In this document: one piece after another, positions 13,301-26,100 of the stretch
Position numbering within the stretch: the first letter of the stretch is position 1
Layout of the letters: each line of letters starts with the position of its first letter
Source of the DNA: Anoplopoma fimbria
Taxonomy: Eukaryota > Chordata > Actinopteri > Perciformes > Anoplopomatidae
Length of the DNA stretch: 64,000 nucleotides
NCBI RefSeq assembly: GCF_027596085.1
Contig: NC_072470.1
Span: forward strand, 2,206,532-2,270,531
Direction of reading: 5' to 3'
Made by a program: the position numbers and the translations under genes
Notes under the pieces: model-generated
Told to the model about the DNA's origin: nothing
Seen by the model: only the letters and a program-made list of their open reading frames with translations
The model's database searches: none

Positions 13301-16300
13301 ATAGATACAAGGAAGCATTAAAGATGAACCTTAAGTTCACTTTTTCCATCACCGATAAAGAAAAATAATGACATTCCTTAAGAGCTACGAGCAATTTCTA
13401 TCATCAGTTTTGTGTAGAAAATCATTGCTTTTACAGTGCGAGTGTTGGACGATAGCCCATCCGATTTGTTCTTCAGTCGAGGTTTGTTCTGAAGGCTCTT
13501 CTTCACTTTTTCCAGAGAGAACAGGAAATGAGAGTGGGTGAGCTGGGCCCTCGTGGAGCCATTAATATGGGAGGTACGGGCATGATTGTGTAAAGGCTGG
13601 TTGATACAAAGACCAGATGAAGTGACGATGAGTGAATTATGACTGCCTTATTGTCAATAATAACTTTTATGTGTCTTGCATCCCAAGTGGCTCCTCTTCA
13701 ACAAGATGAATTAATGTTGTTGTAATGACTTAAGTTTAACTATGTTTTGACTCCTTTTTGGTGTGAAATGGAGTCACATGGGATGCAATGCAAAGGACAT
13801 AAAACATAATGCACCACATGTCAACATAATGTCTATACTAGCGGAATATACAGTGTACTGAACGGGGTTGTTTTTTGTTGGGGTGAGGTCTCATAGTTTG
13901 AGAAATATTTGTCCCTGAGCTCTCATCCTCAGTAATATGCAGATTTTAAATTGAATGATTTAAATCTTGACATTTATGCGCTATAGTGGCCTTTAAAGTA
14001 CATTTTCAAATGGGCTCCTAAAGGCTGCAGCAAGTATTTAGCACTTAAAAAAAAAAAAGTAAGCAATACATGTTGGAGACAAACGTCTGTTGTTTTCAAA
14101 TGGATGAGGGGCCGGGGACTGAGGTTAAAGTCTAATATGTGAAACAGATTGTAAGAGGTTCATGGTGGCTCTTCACCACACAAAGATTACAACCTAGGAT
14201 TGCACATCATCTATATGAAGAACTGCCGGGTTCTATTGTATTTCTTTTTTTAAATTTTATTATTGTTGCACAAATTACGATAGGATCCATTTTTTTTGTC
14301 TGGGAGGGGGGGGGTCAGCTATTGTCTTTAAAGTATTGGTTGTTCTGTTTTTTTCTCCTGGTGTGTTTTAACAGTCACCTCAAATAATATGGAAATATGG
14401 CTGATCTGTTGGCGTCATGCAGTAATGTGAGTAAAGTTACGGTGTCATTGCTCGGCGCAGAACAGATGTTTCCGTCTGCGGCTTTTTTTTTGGGCACCTC
14501 AGCAGGGACTTAAGCCTCAAGCTTAATTTACATTATTAATTATTTGCCAAGTCTGTTTCCCACGTTTCTACCTCAGCCAAGCATGAATAGCTTTTGCAAA
14601 ATTTTAACTTCGAATTTCCATTTTTTCAACCCAAGAACACATTGATTGCCAAACTCACAGTATTTTAATAAAATGTTAACGTCCAACAGTGTATAGCCCC
14701 TATATAATTAGCTCATTTGATATATTTAGTGTTGATGTTGGATACTATTTTGATGAAACTGCCAGCAGAGTGCATCTGCAGCCATTCTGTAATTCATTTC
14801 ACGGTCGGTTTAAAAAAAATCCTATCTGACTCAAAGTTCGGAGGCTGACTCATACGTTTTTCCCCCCTTTGGCTACTTGTAATTACAATTTAAAACGATA
14901 GGTGGTATCGGCACTTTAAGATGTGTTGTTTCACTTGTCCATGCTGTGTACGGTTAGAATTATTCATCATGGTACAGCCAGGCGTACTGAAAAGTAGAGC
15001 CACTGGAGAAGTGTCTTAAACTTGCATTCTCTCTAATAGCCAGCAGGGGGCGACTCCTCTGGTTGTATAGAAGTCTATGAGAAAATGGCTCTACTTCTGA
15101 CTTGATTTATTACCTCAGTAAACTTTGTAAACATGAGTTTATGGTCTCAATCTCTAGTTTCAAATCTTCCTCAATTCAGCATGATGTTCACTTTGTCAAA
15201 TCATGGTTAGAGTAAAATGGACCATAAAGCGCAGGATGCTTTAGGGCGGGGCTTGCTTCTCTACCACAGAGTCACTCCTCTGCAGTCCAGATATGGTTGA
15301 CTCCTTTGCAATAAACCAAGGTGGCAATGGCCAAAAGTGTATTCTAGCAACATGTTGGGAAATTGCAGTCAAAAGTCAAACATCTGATTGTACTTTCAAC
15401 ATTGTTAGTAGTATTTTTCTACACTAAAATCTATATTTAGATCAGTATGATAGGAGAAGATTCTGTTATCTGTGTGATTGGGATTGAACCTGTGAGGTCT
15501 GTGCTGGTCTGCTTTCCCATATGGTCCAAGGGCGTTTTCTAACAACTCCGTGTGCGCCATGACTAAGAAGATGTGCAATCCAAGGTTTAATTAGGGAAAC
15601 GTCAAATTTAGTTAGCAAAGATAGATTCTCTCATTATTAATTACACAGTCTGCTCTCTTTGTCTATCCTATCTGTAAAATGTGACTGTTATTACTACTTT
15701 AGCCTAATATATCACCTGTTGACTACTTTAAATTAACGTTGGTTCTTGGTTGTATTAGTGACATCTTTTTTTATAAATATATATATATATAGCTAGTTAT
15801 AAATTATAGAACTGTTTACAAAGGTCTCGCTTCAGCTGATAAATGTTAACAGTCACCGTGTAATGTTTGGGTGCTTGTTAAATGAGTTGCAAAGTTGTTT
15901 TTAAAGCAAAATACCAATTCTAAATTGCAGTCCTCATCAGATGACTGATAATCACATTAGCTGTCAATCAAAAGCCAACGTTAAAAGCCAACGATAACCT
16001 TTGTCATTGATATGAGTTGAAGCGTTCAGCTCCCACAGTTCTTGCGGGGCGTCGGGTACTAATCACTGACCCAACCAATCACAAACCAATGCTCCGTTGT
16101 TTTGCGTGTAGATGGCTTTAACCAGGGCTCTCCGGGGCCCACTGGTAACCAGGGTCAAATGATGGGCATGAGTGGAAGGGGAGGAGCCATTGGCCCAGAG
16201 GGAACTGCAAATATGGGGTCACCGTTGATGTCAGAGAATGGAGCCATGGTAATGTATCAGGAAAAACAGATTAAGCTTATCCATGATTAGTCCATCTTTA

Positions 16301-16719
16301 AATCGACTACTCTATGAGAACATTGCAAATATAACAAAACGTCAGTCGAACTGTTTTTAGAAAATAAAAGTAATTCTTTATCCCTTAAGTCGGCTTTATT
16401 TTAAATCAGACCTTTTTTAAAAAAGCTTTAAACTGTAGACTGAACTAATAGTCCCTTTCCTCTCTTTCTCTTTGTTTGCTTGTTTCACCATCTTTTACTC
16501 TCGGATGGCGACACTTGGATCAAACCCGGACTCATGAACGTTTTTGTTATTATTATTATTTGGATACACGGCATTTGTTTCTGACGCTCAAACATCCCGT
16601 CTCTTTTATAACACTGACTCAATGATGCCTCAGCGAAAAGATAGATACCCGCAGGGTGGATCGACGGGGGGGCGACCAGAAGTTGAGTCCCCAAAGCAGC
16701 AGCAGCAGCAGCCGTTGCC

Positions 16720-16750
<31 letters not shown>

Positions 16751-16777
16751 CAGCAACAGCAACAGCAGCAGCAGCAA

Positions 16778-16809
<32 letters not shown>

Positions 16810-16957
16810 GCTACAGCAACAGCAGCAGCTACAGCAGCAGCAGCAGCAGCCACCGCCACCATTGGGCCCTCAAGTCGGACCACCCCCAGGATTTGGGAGG
16901 GGGGGTCCAGAAGGGGGAGTCTTTGATGGGCCAAACAATAAGCGCCGCAGATACTGA
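4904..16957 (+). CDS. pspc1: Paraspeckle component 1 (DBHS family RNA-binding protein)
   Basis: Ten coding exons: 4904-5275, 7711-7860, 7994-8145, 8303-8398, 8507-8703, 9298-9382, 9488-9593, 13516-13573, 16112-16248 and 16634-16957 (TGA). They give 1677 nt and 558 residues. Order: Pro/Ala/Gln-rich N-terminus, RRM1 (about 83-153; RNP2 [11 protein letters not shown]1 RGFGFIRL), RRM2 (about 157-236; [16 protein letters not shown]), NOPS (about 237-290; [20 protein letters not shown]), then a long charged coiled coil to about 385. PSPC1 is favoured over SFPQ and NONO by [36 protein letters not shown] and the [14 protein letters not shown] tail; the protein ends [13 protein letters not shown] proteins dimerise, bind RNA and nucleate paraspeckles in the nucleus. 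Odd: a 30-Gln run (481-510) in the last exon makes this longer than human PSPC1 (523). All introns are GT-AG. Confidence 0.95.
5345..7345. repeat. Four copies of a dispersed repeat in pspc1 intron 1
   Basis: A unit starting 'agataaaataatccttt' and running through 'ttacaggattacagcagca', with an 'acatagtaaaaa' and 'aatccacag' body, recurs at about 5347-5405 (head only), 6255-6440, 6548-6770 and 7118-7340. The copies are direct and diverged. A short head also appears at 11262-11285 in intron 7. It is a familiar teleost interspersed sequence whose class I cannot name. Confidence 0.75.
5403..6175. repeat. Long AT-only low-complexity tract (TA/TTTA)
   Basis: About 770 bp made almost entirely of TATA and TTTATTTA units inside pspc1 intron 1. 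It creates a long artefactual Tyr/Ile open frame. Such tracts are prone to replication slippage and assembly error. Confidence 0.95.
9594..13515. other. pspc1 intron 7, no gene seen
   Basis: A 3.9 kb intron. It contains a (TA)n microsatellite at about 10271-10325 and otherwise unique AT-rich sequence. I see no additional exon or RNA gene. Confidence 0.7.
14985..15345. repeat. Dispersed teleost repeat in pspc1 intron 8
   Basis: Contains 'ccagcagggggcgactcctc', 'tagaagtctatgagaaaatg', 'acatgagtttatggtctcaa' and 'accataaagcg', a combination I recognise as a common interspersed repeat of teleost genomes. It has no coding potential and its class is not assigned. The rest of intron 8 (13574-16111) shows only a short TA tract near 15777. 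Confidence 0.6.
16721..16810 (+). repeat. pspc1: In-frame CAG/CAA repeat coding 30 glutamines in pspc1
   Basis: Thirty consecutive CAG or CAA codons (residues 481-510), preceded by a 5-Gln block and followed by Leu-interrupted blocks of 5 and 6 Gln to 16849. CAA interruptions are frequent, which usually stabilises such tracts. It lies between the conserved GPEGTANMG segment and the C-terminal RRRY, in the low-complexity tail. Confidence 0.97.
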
Positions 16958-17545
16958 ATCCTGTCTGATCGCGGAGGCGGTACTAATGGATCTTTGTTTG
17001 GCCCCTGCCCTATCATCTATTTTATTTTTTTATTTTTTTAACACTGGCCTGCTCCCACCTCTGGGAAAGTTTTGTGAGTTTTGTATTTTTTATTAGATTT
17101 TTCCAGTAAGGCAAGTTGGGACAAGGAGCATTTATTTCGTGATCGATTTAAACTAAAGGATAACTCTTTGGATTGACACTTATTTGCAATGTTTATACGT
17201 AATATTTTTCATATCTTTCCCATCCATGTTTTCGGAACGAAATGGTTTCCTTTTTTTTTCGTCTGCCCTAATAAACTGTGTAAACATGTTTCAAAACATG
17301 CCAAGATGGCCTTTGTGGGAAGTTGATGCTATTATTTTGGAAACACTTTATGAAGCTGCTGTGTGGGATTGTTTAAATAAAAAAAAGATGAATTAGGTTG
17401 AATATTGATTTGAGTCAAGTTGGTAATACTTTGTGGTCATCCCTTTAAACATACTGTTACTCTTGGCTAATTAGATGTACAAGCATAAAGTGAATGAATG
17501 TTTCTGCAGGTGCATCTTGTATTTGATGGGAAAGGGAAATAAAAT
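16958..17545 (+). other. pspc1: pspc1 3'UTR with candidate poly(A) signals
   Basis: T-rich non-coding sequence after the stop. AATAAA motifs occur near 17375 ('tttaaataaaaa') and near 17538 ('gggaaataaaat'). Either could end the transcript. From about 17550 to 19120 I see no gene or clear repeat. Confidence 0.5.
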
Positions 17546-19125
17546 ATTTGTAGGAACTTCTGTCTCTGTGATTTGAAAGAATTGTCATTTTCTCCATTAT
17601 AACACAAAACAAATCCTGCAAAATAACTGACATATCTAGAAATTCATACCGTTGACGATACTCTTGACAAACTTTGATCATGGCAGGTCAAATGCCGCCG
17701 TTGTCATATAATAATTTAACCCTACGTGGTGTCGACGCCTTCGTATTGCCAATATCTCACATTTTCCAATGAGGTAGTGACAAAATATTTGCAAAAAATC
17801 TTTAAGAAAACAATGTTCTATCTCTATTTTGTGTCTAGATATGTTTTGTAAAGTGCGTGTAGTGCAATCTGTGCACTACTCACACTTTTCTTTTCACTGG
17901 ATCTTGTAAATGTGAAATATCCCGACCAAGTATCACGGATTCTAAAGAATAGTTTTATAACAGGTAATGACATTATTTTCCTCTCTTGTATCTCTGCGTT
18001 ACAAAACACAAACACACAAAGCACCTCTGCGTATTTAACTGAAACTATATTTCTGCGTAGTCCGCTTTCTCTGTGCATCAGGTGTATGTGAGATATAAAG
18101 TATTTATGTCAATAATCGAGTTAAATCGATGCTCGTGCATCGCCGTGGTAACATCACCCAGTTTTACCACAATTAAAGCCAAGCCTTAAGCTGTGTGACT
18201 TTTTTGAGTGATGATAAACAAAAATGATCATGTTTGTTTATCAGGGATTACTGTGTGAGTCAATTCCAGATATAGTCCTGGGTCACTTCAAATAAATTGA
18301 GAGCCTTTAAATTATATTGGACTGTAAAGGCAATTTTATAGATTTCTGCCATTACCATGTATGGACTTTTATTTGATAAATCATGAAAAAAATCTGAAAA
18401 ATGCCTTTTCCTTCTATAGATGCTTAGTTGAAAGCCAGAAGACGGTCTGTGTGAGACTTAGGTGCCAACTAGCCTTTATCAATAATAAATCTTGTTTGTC
18501 TAAACAAGAGCAGGTTTTGTGAAATTAGCCAGGTTTACCTCTGGATTTGGAAATCTTTGTTAACATCAAGTACATTTCAGTAATTTTGTATTGATTTATT
18601 CTTTTCATCATTTGGAGACTCGAAACTATACTGTTTGAATTCTCATATTCACAGGATAATAGCTGAAAGTTATTGCTCCACTAGTTCCTGTTAATCTGTT
18701 TTTGGTACCGGATGTAATTTTAGCTTTAACTGTTTGAACGTTGTTTGAATACAGACTTTAAGAAGGGTCACCTAATGAGCCAGTTTGGGGTTTATTGCTT
18801 GTTAGCAGTTTATTTCTGCAGATTCTACCTGTCCAATGTAATGGAGTTTTTCTCAATTTGAACACACAATTCAATACGAGATGACAAAGTTTATAGAATG
18901 TCACTTTTAGTTGTCCGCTCAGTGTTACAGAATATTTGTTTTAAAAATGTTTTTTCTCATCTCTCATAGGTCCAGTTTGTGTCCTGCCTCCAGTGAAGGA
19001 ATAGGTAAATCCCAACACACTCACACATTTATATTTTACACACGAACAAACATGTTGTGTCCCAGTCAGGATTGCGGAGTGTTTACAACTCTGCATGTCC
19101 AGTGTATTATATTTTTTAAATGATA

Positions 19126-20743
19126 CAGTGGGTACGGAAAGTATTCAGACCCCTTTACATTTTTCACTCTTTGTTTCATTGCAGCCATTTGCTAAAATCG
19201 AAAAAGTTCATTTTTTTTCGCATTAATGTACACTCAACAACCCATCTTGACAGAAAAAAACAGAAATGTAGAAATCTTTGCAAATTTATTAAAAAAGAAA
19301 AACTGAAATATCACATGGTCATAAGTATTCAGACCCTTTGCTGTGACACTCATATTTAACTCACACGCTGTCCATTTCTTCTGATCCTCCTTGAGATGGT
19401 TCTACTCCTTCATTGGAGTCCAGCTGTGTTTAATTAAACTGATTGGACTTGATTAGGAAAGGCACACACCTGTCTATATAAGACCTTACAGCTCACAGTG
19501 CATGTCAGAACAAATGAGAATCATGAGGTCGAAGGAACTGCCCAAGGAGCGCAGAGACAGAATTGTGGCAAGGCACAGATCTGGCCAAGGTTACAAAAGA
19601 ATTTCTGCAGCACTCAAGGTTCCTAAGAGCACAGTGGCCTCCATAATCCTTAAATGGAAGAAGTATGGGATGACCAGAACTCTTCCTAGACCTGGCCGTC
19701 CAGCCAAACTGAGCAATCGTGGGAGAAGAGCCTTGGTGAGAGAGGTAAAGAAGAACCCAAAGATCACTGTGGCTGAGCTCCAGAGATGCAGTAGGGAGAT
19801 GGGAGAAAGTTCCACAAAGTCAACTATCACTGCAGCCCTCCACCAGTCGGGGCTTTATGGCAGAGTGGCCCGACGGAAGCCTCTCCTCAGTGCAAGACAT
19901 ATGAAAGCCCGCATAGAGTTTGCCAAAAAACACATGGAGGACTCCCAAACTATGAGAAATAAGATTCTCTGGTCTGATGAGACCAAGATTGAACTTTTGG
20001 CGTTAATTCTAAGCGGTATGTGTGGAGAAAACCAGGCACTGCTCATCACCTGCCCAATACAATCCCAACAGTGAAACATGGTGGTGGCAGCATCATGCTA
20101 TGGGGGTGTTTTTCAGCTGCAGGGACAGGACGACTGGTTGCAATTGAAGGAAAGATGATATCCTGGAAGAAAACCTCCTCCAGAGTGCTCAGGACCTCAG
20201 ACTGGGCCGAAGGTTCACCTTCCAACAAGACAATGACCCGAAGCACACAGCTAAAATAACAAAGGAGTGGCTTCGGAACAAGTCTGTGACCATTCTTGAC
20301 TGGCCCAGCCAGAGCCCTGACCTAAACCCAATTGAGCATCTCTGGAGAGACCTGAAAATGGCTGTCCACCAACGTTCACCATCCAACCTGACAGAACTGG
20401 AGAGGATCTGCAAGGAAGAATGGCAGAGGATCCCCAAATCCAGGTGTGAGAAACTTGTTGCATCATTCCCAAGAAGACTCATGGCTGTACTAGCTCAAAA
20501 GGGTGCTTCTACTCAATACTGAGCAAAGGGTCTGAATACTTATGACCATGTGATATTTCAGTTTTTTTTTTTTTTTTTTATAAATTTGCAAAAAGTTCTA
20601 CATTTCTGTTTTTTTCTGTCAAGATGGGTTGCTGAGTGTACATTAATGCGAAAAAAAATGAACTTTTTCGATTTTAGCAAATGGCTGCAATGAAACAAAG
20701 GGTGAAAAATTTAAAGGGGTCTGAATACTTTCCGTACCCACTG
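19126..20743 (+). mobile_element. Tc1/mariner-like transposon, near full length, TA-flanked
   Basis: Begins and ends with inverted 'cagtgggtacggaaagtatt', flanked by TA at 19124-19125 and 20744-20745, the usual Tc1/mariner target duplication. The terminal inverted repeats are about 218 bp (19126-19343 and 20525-20743). An internal repeat of the 'aagtattcagaccc' motif at their inner ends gives the IR/DR organisation. Length is 1618 bp. It carries one broken transposase gene. It sits in the interval between pspc1 and arhgap20. Confidence 0.95.
19502..20523 (+). pseudogene. Tc1-like transposase, frameshifted
   Basis: The first frame gives a paired-like helix-turn-helix DNA-binding region (KELPKERRDRIVARHRSGQG, STVASIILKWKKYG) with a GRP(A)-type linker, then WSDETKIE. 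The catalytic DD34E triad is all visible: Asp at about 19975, Asp at 20229-20231 (QQDNDPKH) and Glu at 20334-20336 (NPIEHLW), but in three different frames. A 1-base loss lies near 19996 (four T where five are expected in 'gaactttt-ggcg'), and about 20 bases are missing near 20158 after 'ggaaagatga'. It is therefore non-autonomous. The start at 19502 is the first ATG in the frame; translation may begin at a later Met. Confidence 0.92.
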
Positions 20744-20949
20744 TATGTAAATGCATATTTTTAATGTCTTTTTTGCAAAGCCTCAGAAACCATTAAAAAA
20801 TACAGAAAGTGAATTTTCTCCAAGGACCGACAGACAGCAGGCAATGCGGAATAAGTATTATATCCACATTAAATAAAGATGATTTCTAAAACCACCACGT
20901 CTGATTTTAACCTTTTTGTTTTGACGATTGATGTAAATGATTTACTTTA

Positions 20950-21090
20950 GATATGAAATTCTCGTTTAAAATGAATGAAAAGACAATAATTCTTAGTTTC
21001 AGGTGATTATCTACTAGTAAAAACATAGTTATGAATATTCCGTTCCAGCTAAAATATCCCCTTAAATGTTAGACACTAGACCCTTTAAAC
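20950..21090. repeat. Fragment of the TTAA-flanked MITE family seen at 27012
   Basis: 'attcttagtttcaggtgatt', 'gttatgaatatt' and 'agacactagaccctttaa' resemble the 3' half of the element at 27012-27372. Only one end is present. No target duplication could be recognised. Confidence 0.45.
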
Positions 21091-21399
21091 CTAAAATAAT
21101 AAACGAGATGATATCCTGTTAAAGTAAACTAATGAAAACCTCAACTGCTTTTTGTTGATTGCGTCATACCTGTAATAGAAAAAAGATAATGGTTACATTT
21201 TGGCAGGATCATCATTTTAGTCCATTTGTAAAGCAACAAAACTGCTATTGGTATAAAATACAAGGCGTTAGAGGTAAAAGTGTTTTTAATCACTGATTAT
21301 TCATCTTTTTTCATTATATATATTAATTTCATCTTTCTTACTCACTGGGATTGTGACACGATGTCTGTATAAAAGGGACAATTAGTTGATGGATGCTTT

Positions 21400-22060
21400 A
21401 AGGCTGGGAAAAAAAGTGTTTTTGTAGCGAGAAGGTCGGGAGCCGGCGAGGAGGGCCATGGTGCTTTTCTTTGCCATGCCCAAGGCTGCTCATTACCAAC
21501 ACGAAGGGAAGGTAATCATTGAAGTGATCCAGTTTTTAACGGGGCTGATTGCGGCCAATTTGGGGAACGAATACTCCGAGTCTCTGTTCTTCACTTTCTG
21601 GCCTTGTTCTGCTTTAGCCCAGTTTGTGGCCCACTTCTGTTTCTACAAAAACAATCGATTTTGGGGCAACAGTCATTTATCCCTAGTTTCCTCCCTAAAT
21701 GGTCAGGTGTTATTTTATTGTATCCGGTACATAGACCTAAATAAATCCAATTATCCATCAAAGGTGTTTCATTACAGCTTTTACACGTTAATATCTGCTT
21801 TACAGCTAAAAGATGATGTCTCCTCGTAGAGTTAATTGAAGAAGAATCACTTCATTTAAGGTTTGAATGTGTCCCACATTACGACCTTATGGCCCAGATT
21901 GCAGTCAGTGCTATTCATGACAGTTTCCCAGAGACCCTGGAATCTAATAATGTGGCTTCAGACGAATCGCATAATCTGATAACGCATCTAAATAACTTGT
22001 TTTTTAGTTCAGAAAATGTTCCCAGGATTCCTTTTAACTTTGTTCATCTGCACTGAATTT
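21400..22060. other. Intergenic block containing an orphan 123-codon open frame
   Basis: An open frame at 21458-21829 (MVLFFAMPKAAHYQHEGKVI...) has no recognisable family, no splice context and no bias typical of coding sequence. The sequence around it is complex and non-repetitive, unlike its neighbours, and includes homeodomain-type AT-rich words such as 'aaatccaattatccatcaaa'. I read it as possible conserved non-coding DNA, not a gene. Nothing else is seen from 21100 to 22950. Confidence 0.25.
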
Positions 22061-23141
22061 TAACCTTTATTGTTTCCTAATTTTTTGGACAGCACTGTTG
22101 TATACGATGATAATAATTACAAAGTCAACCACTTTTGCTCTGTCTGACCCTATTATTGCTGAATATTTACAAAAGTACTGTACTTTGCCGTGACATATTA
22201 CTGGAAAGACTATATAGCAATGGAACCCAACCCGTGGCTTCAGCTAGAAGAGTAAAAGGTTATCAAGAATAGATAACAAATTCTGTGACATGAAATTAAG
22301 TGTACTTATTACTCATATTTATGCCTTGTTTCTTGCAAAATGCTTGAAAATGTAACTTCAAATGATGCTTTCTTCCTCCAATAATGTAATTTAAATATGT
22401 CACGATAACATGTTTTTTTATAAACCATGAATGCTGTGCAAGTTTAGCTTTTTGTTTCAGGGGAGGAGGAAATATGAGCATAAATATTTTTCTTAAGTTT
22501 GATGTTTTTATTGTGTTTTCAGCGAAGCCGAACTTGACCAACAAAAACAAAAGTCAAAGTTATACACTTTTATTCAACTTTACATGACATAAAACATACA
22601 AAATACTGTCTCTTGGTTTAAAAAGCTTCAGAGAATGTTCCATTCATATTATCCACAAACAGAATCATATCATTTTCTGATGGCGTTGATTGACAGCGTA
22701 AATAAAATACTCCTTTTTTTCTTTTTGTTTGTTGGCAGGAATCAAACTAGATAATCAATAATAGTATTCACTGTCTATTTTAGGGTAAATCTAATTATCT
22801 GCTGAACTCATGCAGCAATTTGGATAAAAATAGAAGGACCTATTTCTTCTTACAGTGTATTGGCACCGCCTCCCTTCTGTGCGTAAAGACGCATTAAGAA
22901 GTGGCACCGTCAGTGATAATCCAGACAGGAGGCAGCTTTGGCTCATGTGTGTGAGTGTGTGTGAGTGTGACATGTATTATAACTTCTTTTTATTCATATT
23001 TATAACTCATCTTAATTGTCCTTCCTCGCAGAGCAAGCTCTCCATGTGCGTCCTGCTTGGAAACGTTTCCAGACTTTCTCATCCAGTGCGCGTCGGGGAT
23101 GGTAGCTTTCACCTGGACACGGAGCTCAGGTTTGGACAGTG

Positions 23142-26100
23142 ATGGACAACATGTCTCCACAACAGCGACAGGACAACAAAAGGGTATGATTTCAATATGC
23201 ATATCAATACTCCAGGGTCATGAGTGCGGTTTTCCCTCCTGATCATGGCGTTTCAAAATGCAAGAATCTGGCACTTGTTGCGTTTTTGTTTACTTGGATT
23301 CATTTGCAACCATCCAATAAGAAAAACTTTATTATTTTAGTTAATGTGAATGAGTGAGTTGTCCCTGTGAGAGATGGTCAAACAACTGGAGTAGCTGTGT
23401 AGAAAAATACCACAGAAAAACAATAATAATAATAATAAACAATATTCTGGTTATTAGTTATCAGGGATTAATAGCCAACAGTTCGACCAACACGAACCAG
23501 TTGATTGCTTCTTGTTTCCAAGTTTGGTAATATTTTATTTGAACCCCTCCCCAATAGCATTTAAAATATAAGCATAATAAGGTTTAGGATTAAATAACAC
23601 AGTATTATGTAGTTTTAAGCGGAAATATGAAGTTTTTAAGTGTTAAAAAGTGTAATTGTTAACATCCAAAACTAATCAAGCATCTGTTAATAAGGTACGG
23701 ACACATAATGAATGCTTGGTGACAGTTGGTCTCCTTCAAGTGGTTAATAAAATGCTTTATAACACACTATGAAGATTTGTGTAATCACGTGTCGCTGCAT
23801 AGGATTACAGCATTTGTCATATCGTGTCATCAAGCATTTAAGTTATTAGTTATGGATGCTTTAGTGAAGGAGTCATAGTTCACAGGATAATTAATGTTTT
23901 TGCTGGTTATGACCATTTATTAAGTGTCTTATAAAAAGGGGGCGGTTAACGTTTAATCAACTAAATTATTAATTGAATTGTTTCATTTGATGTTACTGAT
24001 GGGTACATGTATGAAAATATATATATATTACAAAAAATCCGATCCAATAGTCTGCAGTTGGTCATTTATACAGGTTTCTGTACTGTAAACATGTTAATAC
24101 AAATCAGAAAACAAGTTACTTTTGACAATGTAGTAAAAGTTGATTTTACATTCATTTCATTTTCAAGCAAAAAAATCAAAACATTTGATCGTTCTCAAAT
24201 GAGACAATTTGCTGCTCTTCTTTGTTGTATCGGTATACATTTAATCTATCTGGTTCTTGGATGACTTCTCAAACTCTAAAAAACAATGGAGGTCATTTTT
24301 GAATTTTCCATTTTCTGACATTTATAGGCCAAAACGACCAATTGATCATTCCAGATAATAATTAGCAGATTAATTGATAATGAAAATAATCACAAGTTTC
24401 AGTGCGACCGAGCCACACCTTCCATTTGTGCCTACTCGGTATACGTCAACCCTTTTTTTTGGGTGTGGTTTGTTATATATCTATAGTTGACTGTTTGTGC
24501 TAAATATTATGTAAATCTTCACATTACCCCTGTTTCAGTGCAATGCTCCTTTAGTTCACTTCAAAAACTCCTGGTCACGCAAAGATAACGTTCCTGCTGC
24601 ACTGTGCTGCGTCCTTGCTTTCATTAATGATTGGTAATGATTCAGACGGATACAGATATACGTAGGTATATATCGCCATCGTGTCATCGATCCCTGCTGG
24701 TACTATCAACGCTCTTGACAGTATGAGTAAATACAGATGTGCACTTCCACCTGTGAAGAACCCAAATCCCTTAACAGTTAATTTAAGTTTCTATGAATGA
24801 CTTAAACGGCTTTGTGTTGTAATCAAGTCAGTTGGTTTGTTTCCCAACATAAGACCCGTATCTGCACGTGAGCTTACGTTTACTTTTTAGGAGTGAAAGG
24901 TTACATTGTCATGTTGTGGCTGCAGTGTAAGGAATGTTTCACCGCTGTGTGACCCCGCTAAATCAATGATATTACACTGTGAAATGTCAGAAATGCGTGG
25001 AGGTGGGATTGATCTTTTCTCACTGTGGAGCTTTTGATTTGTTTTGGACTTATATGACCGTTTATGAAGGCCAGCAGACAAATTAGCGACTGTGACGTCG
25101 GTCCATCTCTTTGATCCAGACTGAAATATCTCAACAACTGTTGAATAGATTGCCATTAGATTTGGGTTAGGGTTAGGCGTTCACGTTACCCTCAGGATGA
25201 ATTTTAATAATGTCGGTGAGTTCTTTCAGTTTAATTTGGCACAAAACTAGTGACGCACCCAACGACCTAAGCTGTAGAAAGACAAGTATACAAGCTAGCA
25301 AGGCTACCGAAATGTCTTCAGTTATCTTTGTCGGTCATGTGACGCTCACCTTGCAACTCATGCCAGCCAATTGAGAGCCTCCCTTTTTATATTTAGTGAT
25401 TATTAGCAAATGTTATCATGCTAACATTCAGAACGCTAGCGTGCTCTAATGATATATATATATATATACATCTATCTATATATCTATATTTATATATCTA
25501 AATCTAAATTGATATATATTTATATATATACTAAAAGTAACATCTCTGTTGCTTAAACTTTGGCGGTACCTGTGGCGTAATTAAGAAAGAAATCAGGGGC
25601 ACACAAGTTTATGATACTTGCACGTTTGGATCGAACAAGATAATCTTCAAAAACACAAGACTGTATAGGTGGAGTAGTCGGCATAAAGACGTGTTGTAGT
25701 CTCATTTAGCCACTTGTTAGCAATCCCCTTTTTTAAGACACTTAAAAGCTTCAAAATTCAAAAGGGGGGTATTTACTGATGTAGCTTATACTGTAGAACA
25801 AAATGTTAAAATCTCTTAAACTCGTTTTAATCACAGACCTTATTTCAGACATCTAACCAAAAACCCATTCAAAAAAACCCTTTGACTTTTGAGACAAGGA
25901 ACCAGAAGAGCAAAAATGCTGCTGACTATTTCTGATGAAAGTCGCTTAATCTTGCAAGAAAGTTAGCAATACTGATCCCTCCGAAGCCACTCCCCCAAAA
26001 TGACCACGATGAACGTAAACAACAAACAATCCAGTGACGGTTAATGAGTTTATGGGCAGAGTGCATAGTGTGCTTGTTAGAGTCCTGCGGCAGCCACAAG

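Noticed and set aside
16485..16934. Minus-strand polyalanine open frame
   Set aside because: Antisense of the pspc1 CAG/CAA tract; no independent evidence for a gene.
4904..16957. Identification as sfpq or nono instead of pspc1
   Set aside because: RRM/NOPS resemble all DBHS members, but [27 protein letters not shown] and the [12 protein letters not shown] tail match PSPC1 specifically.
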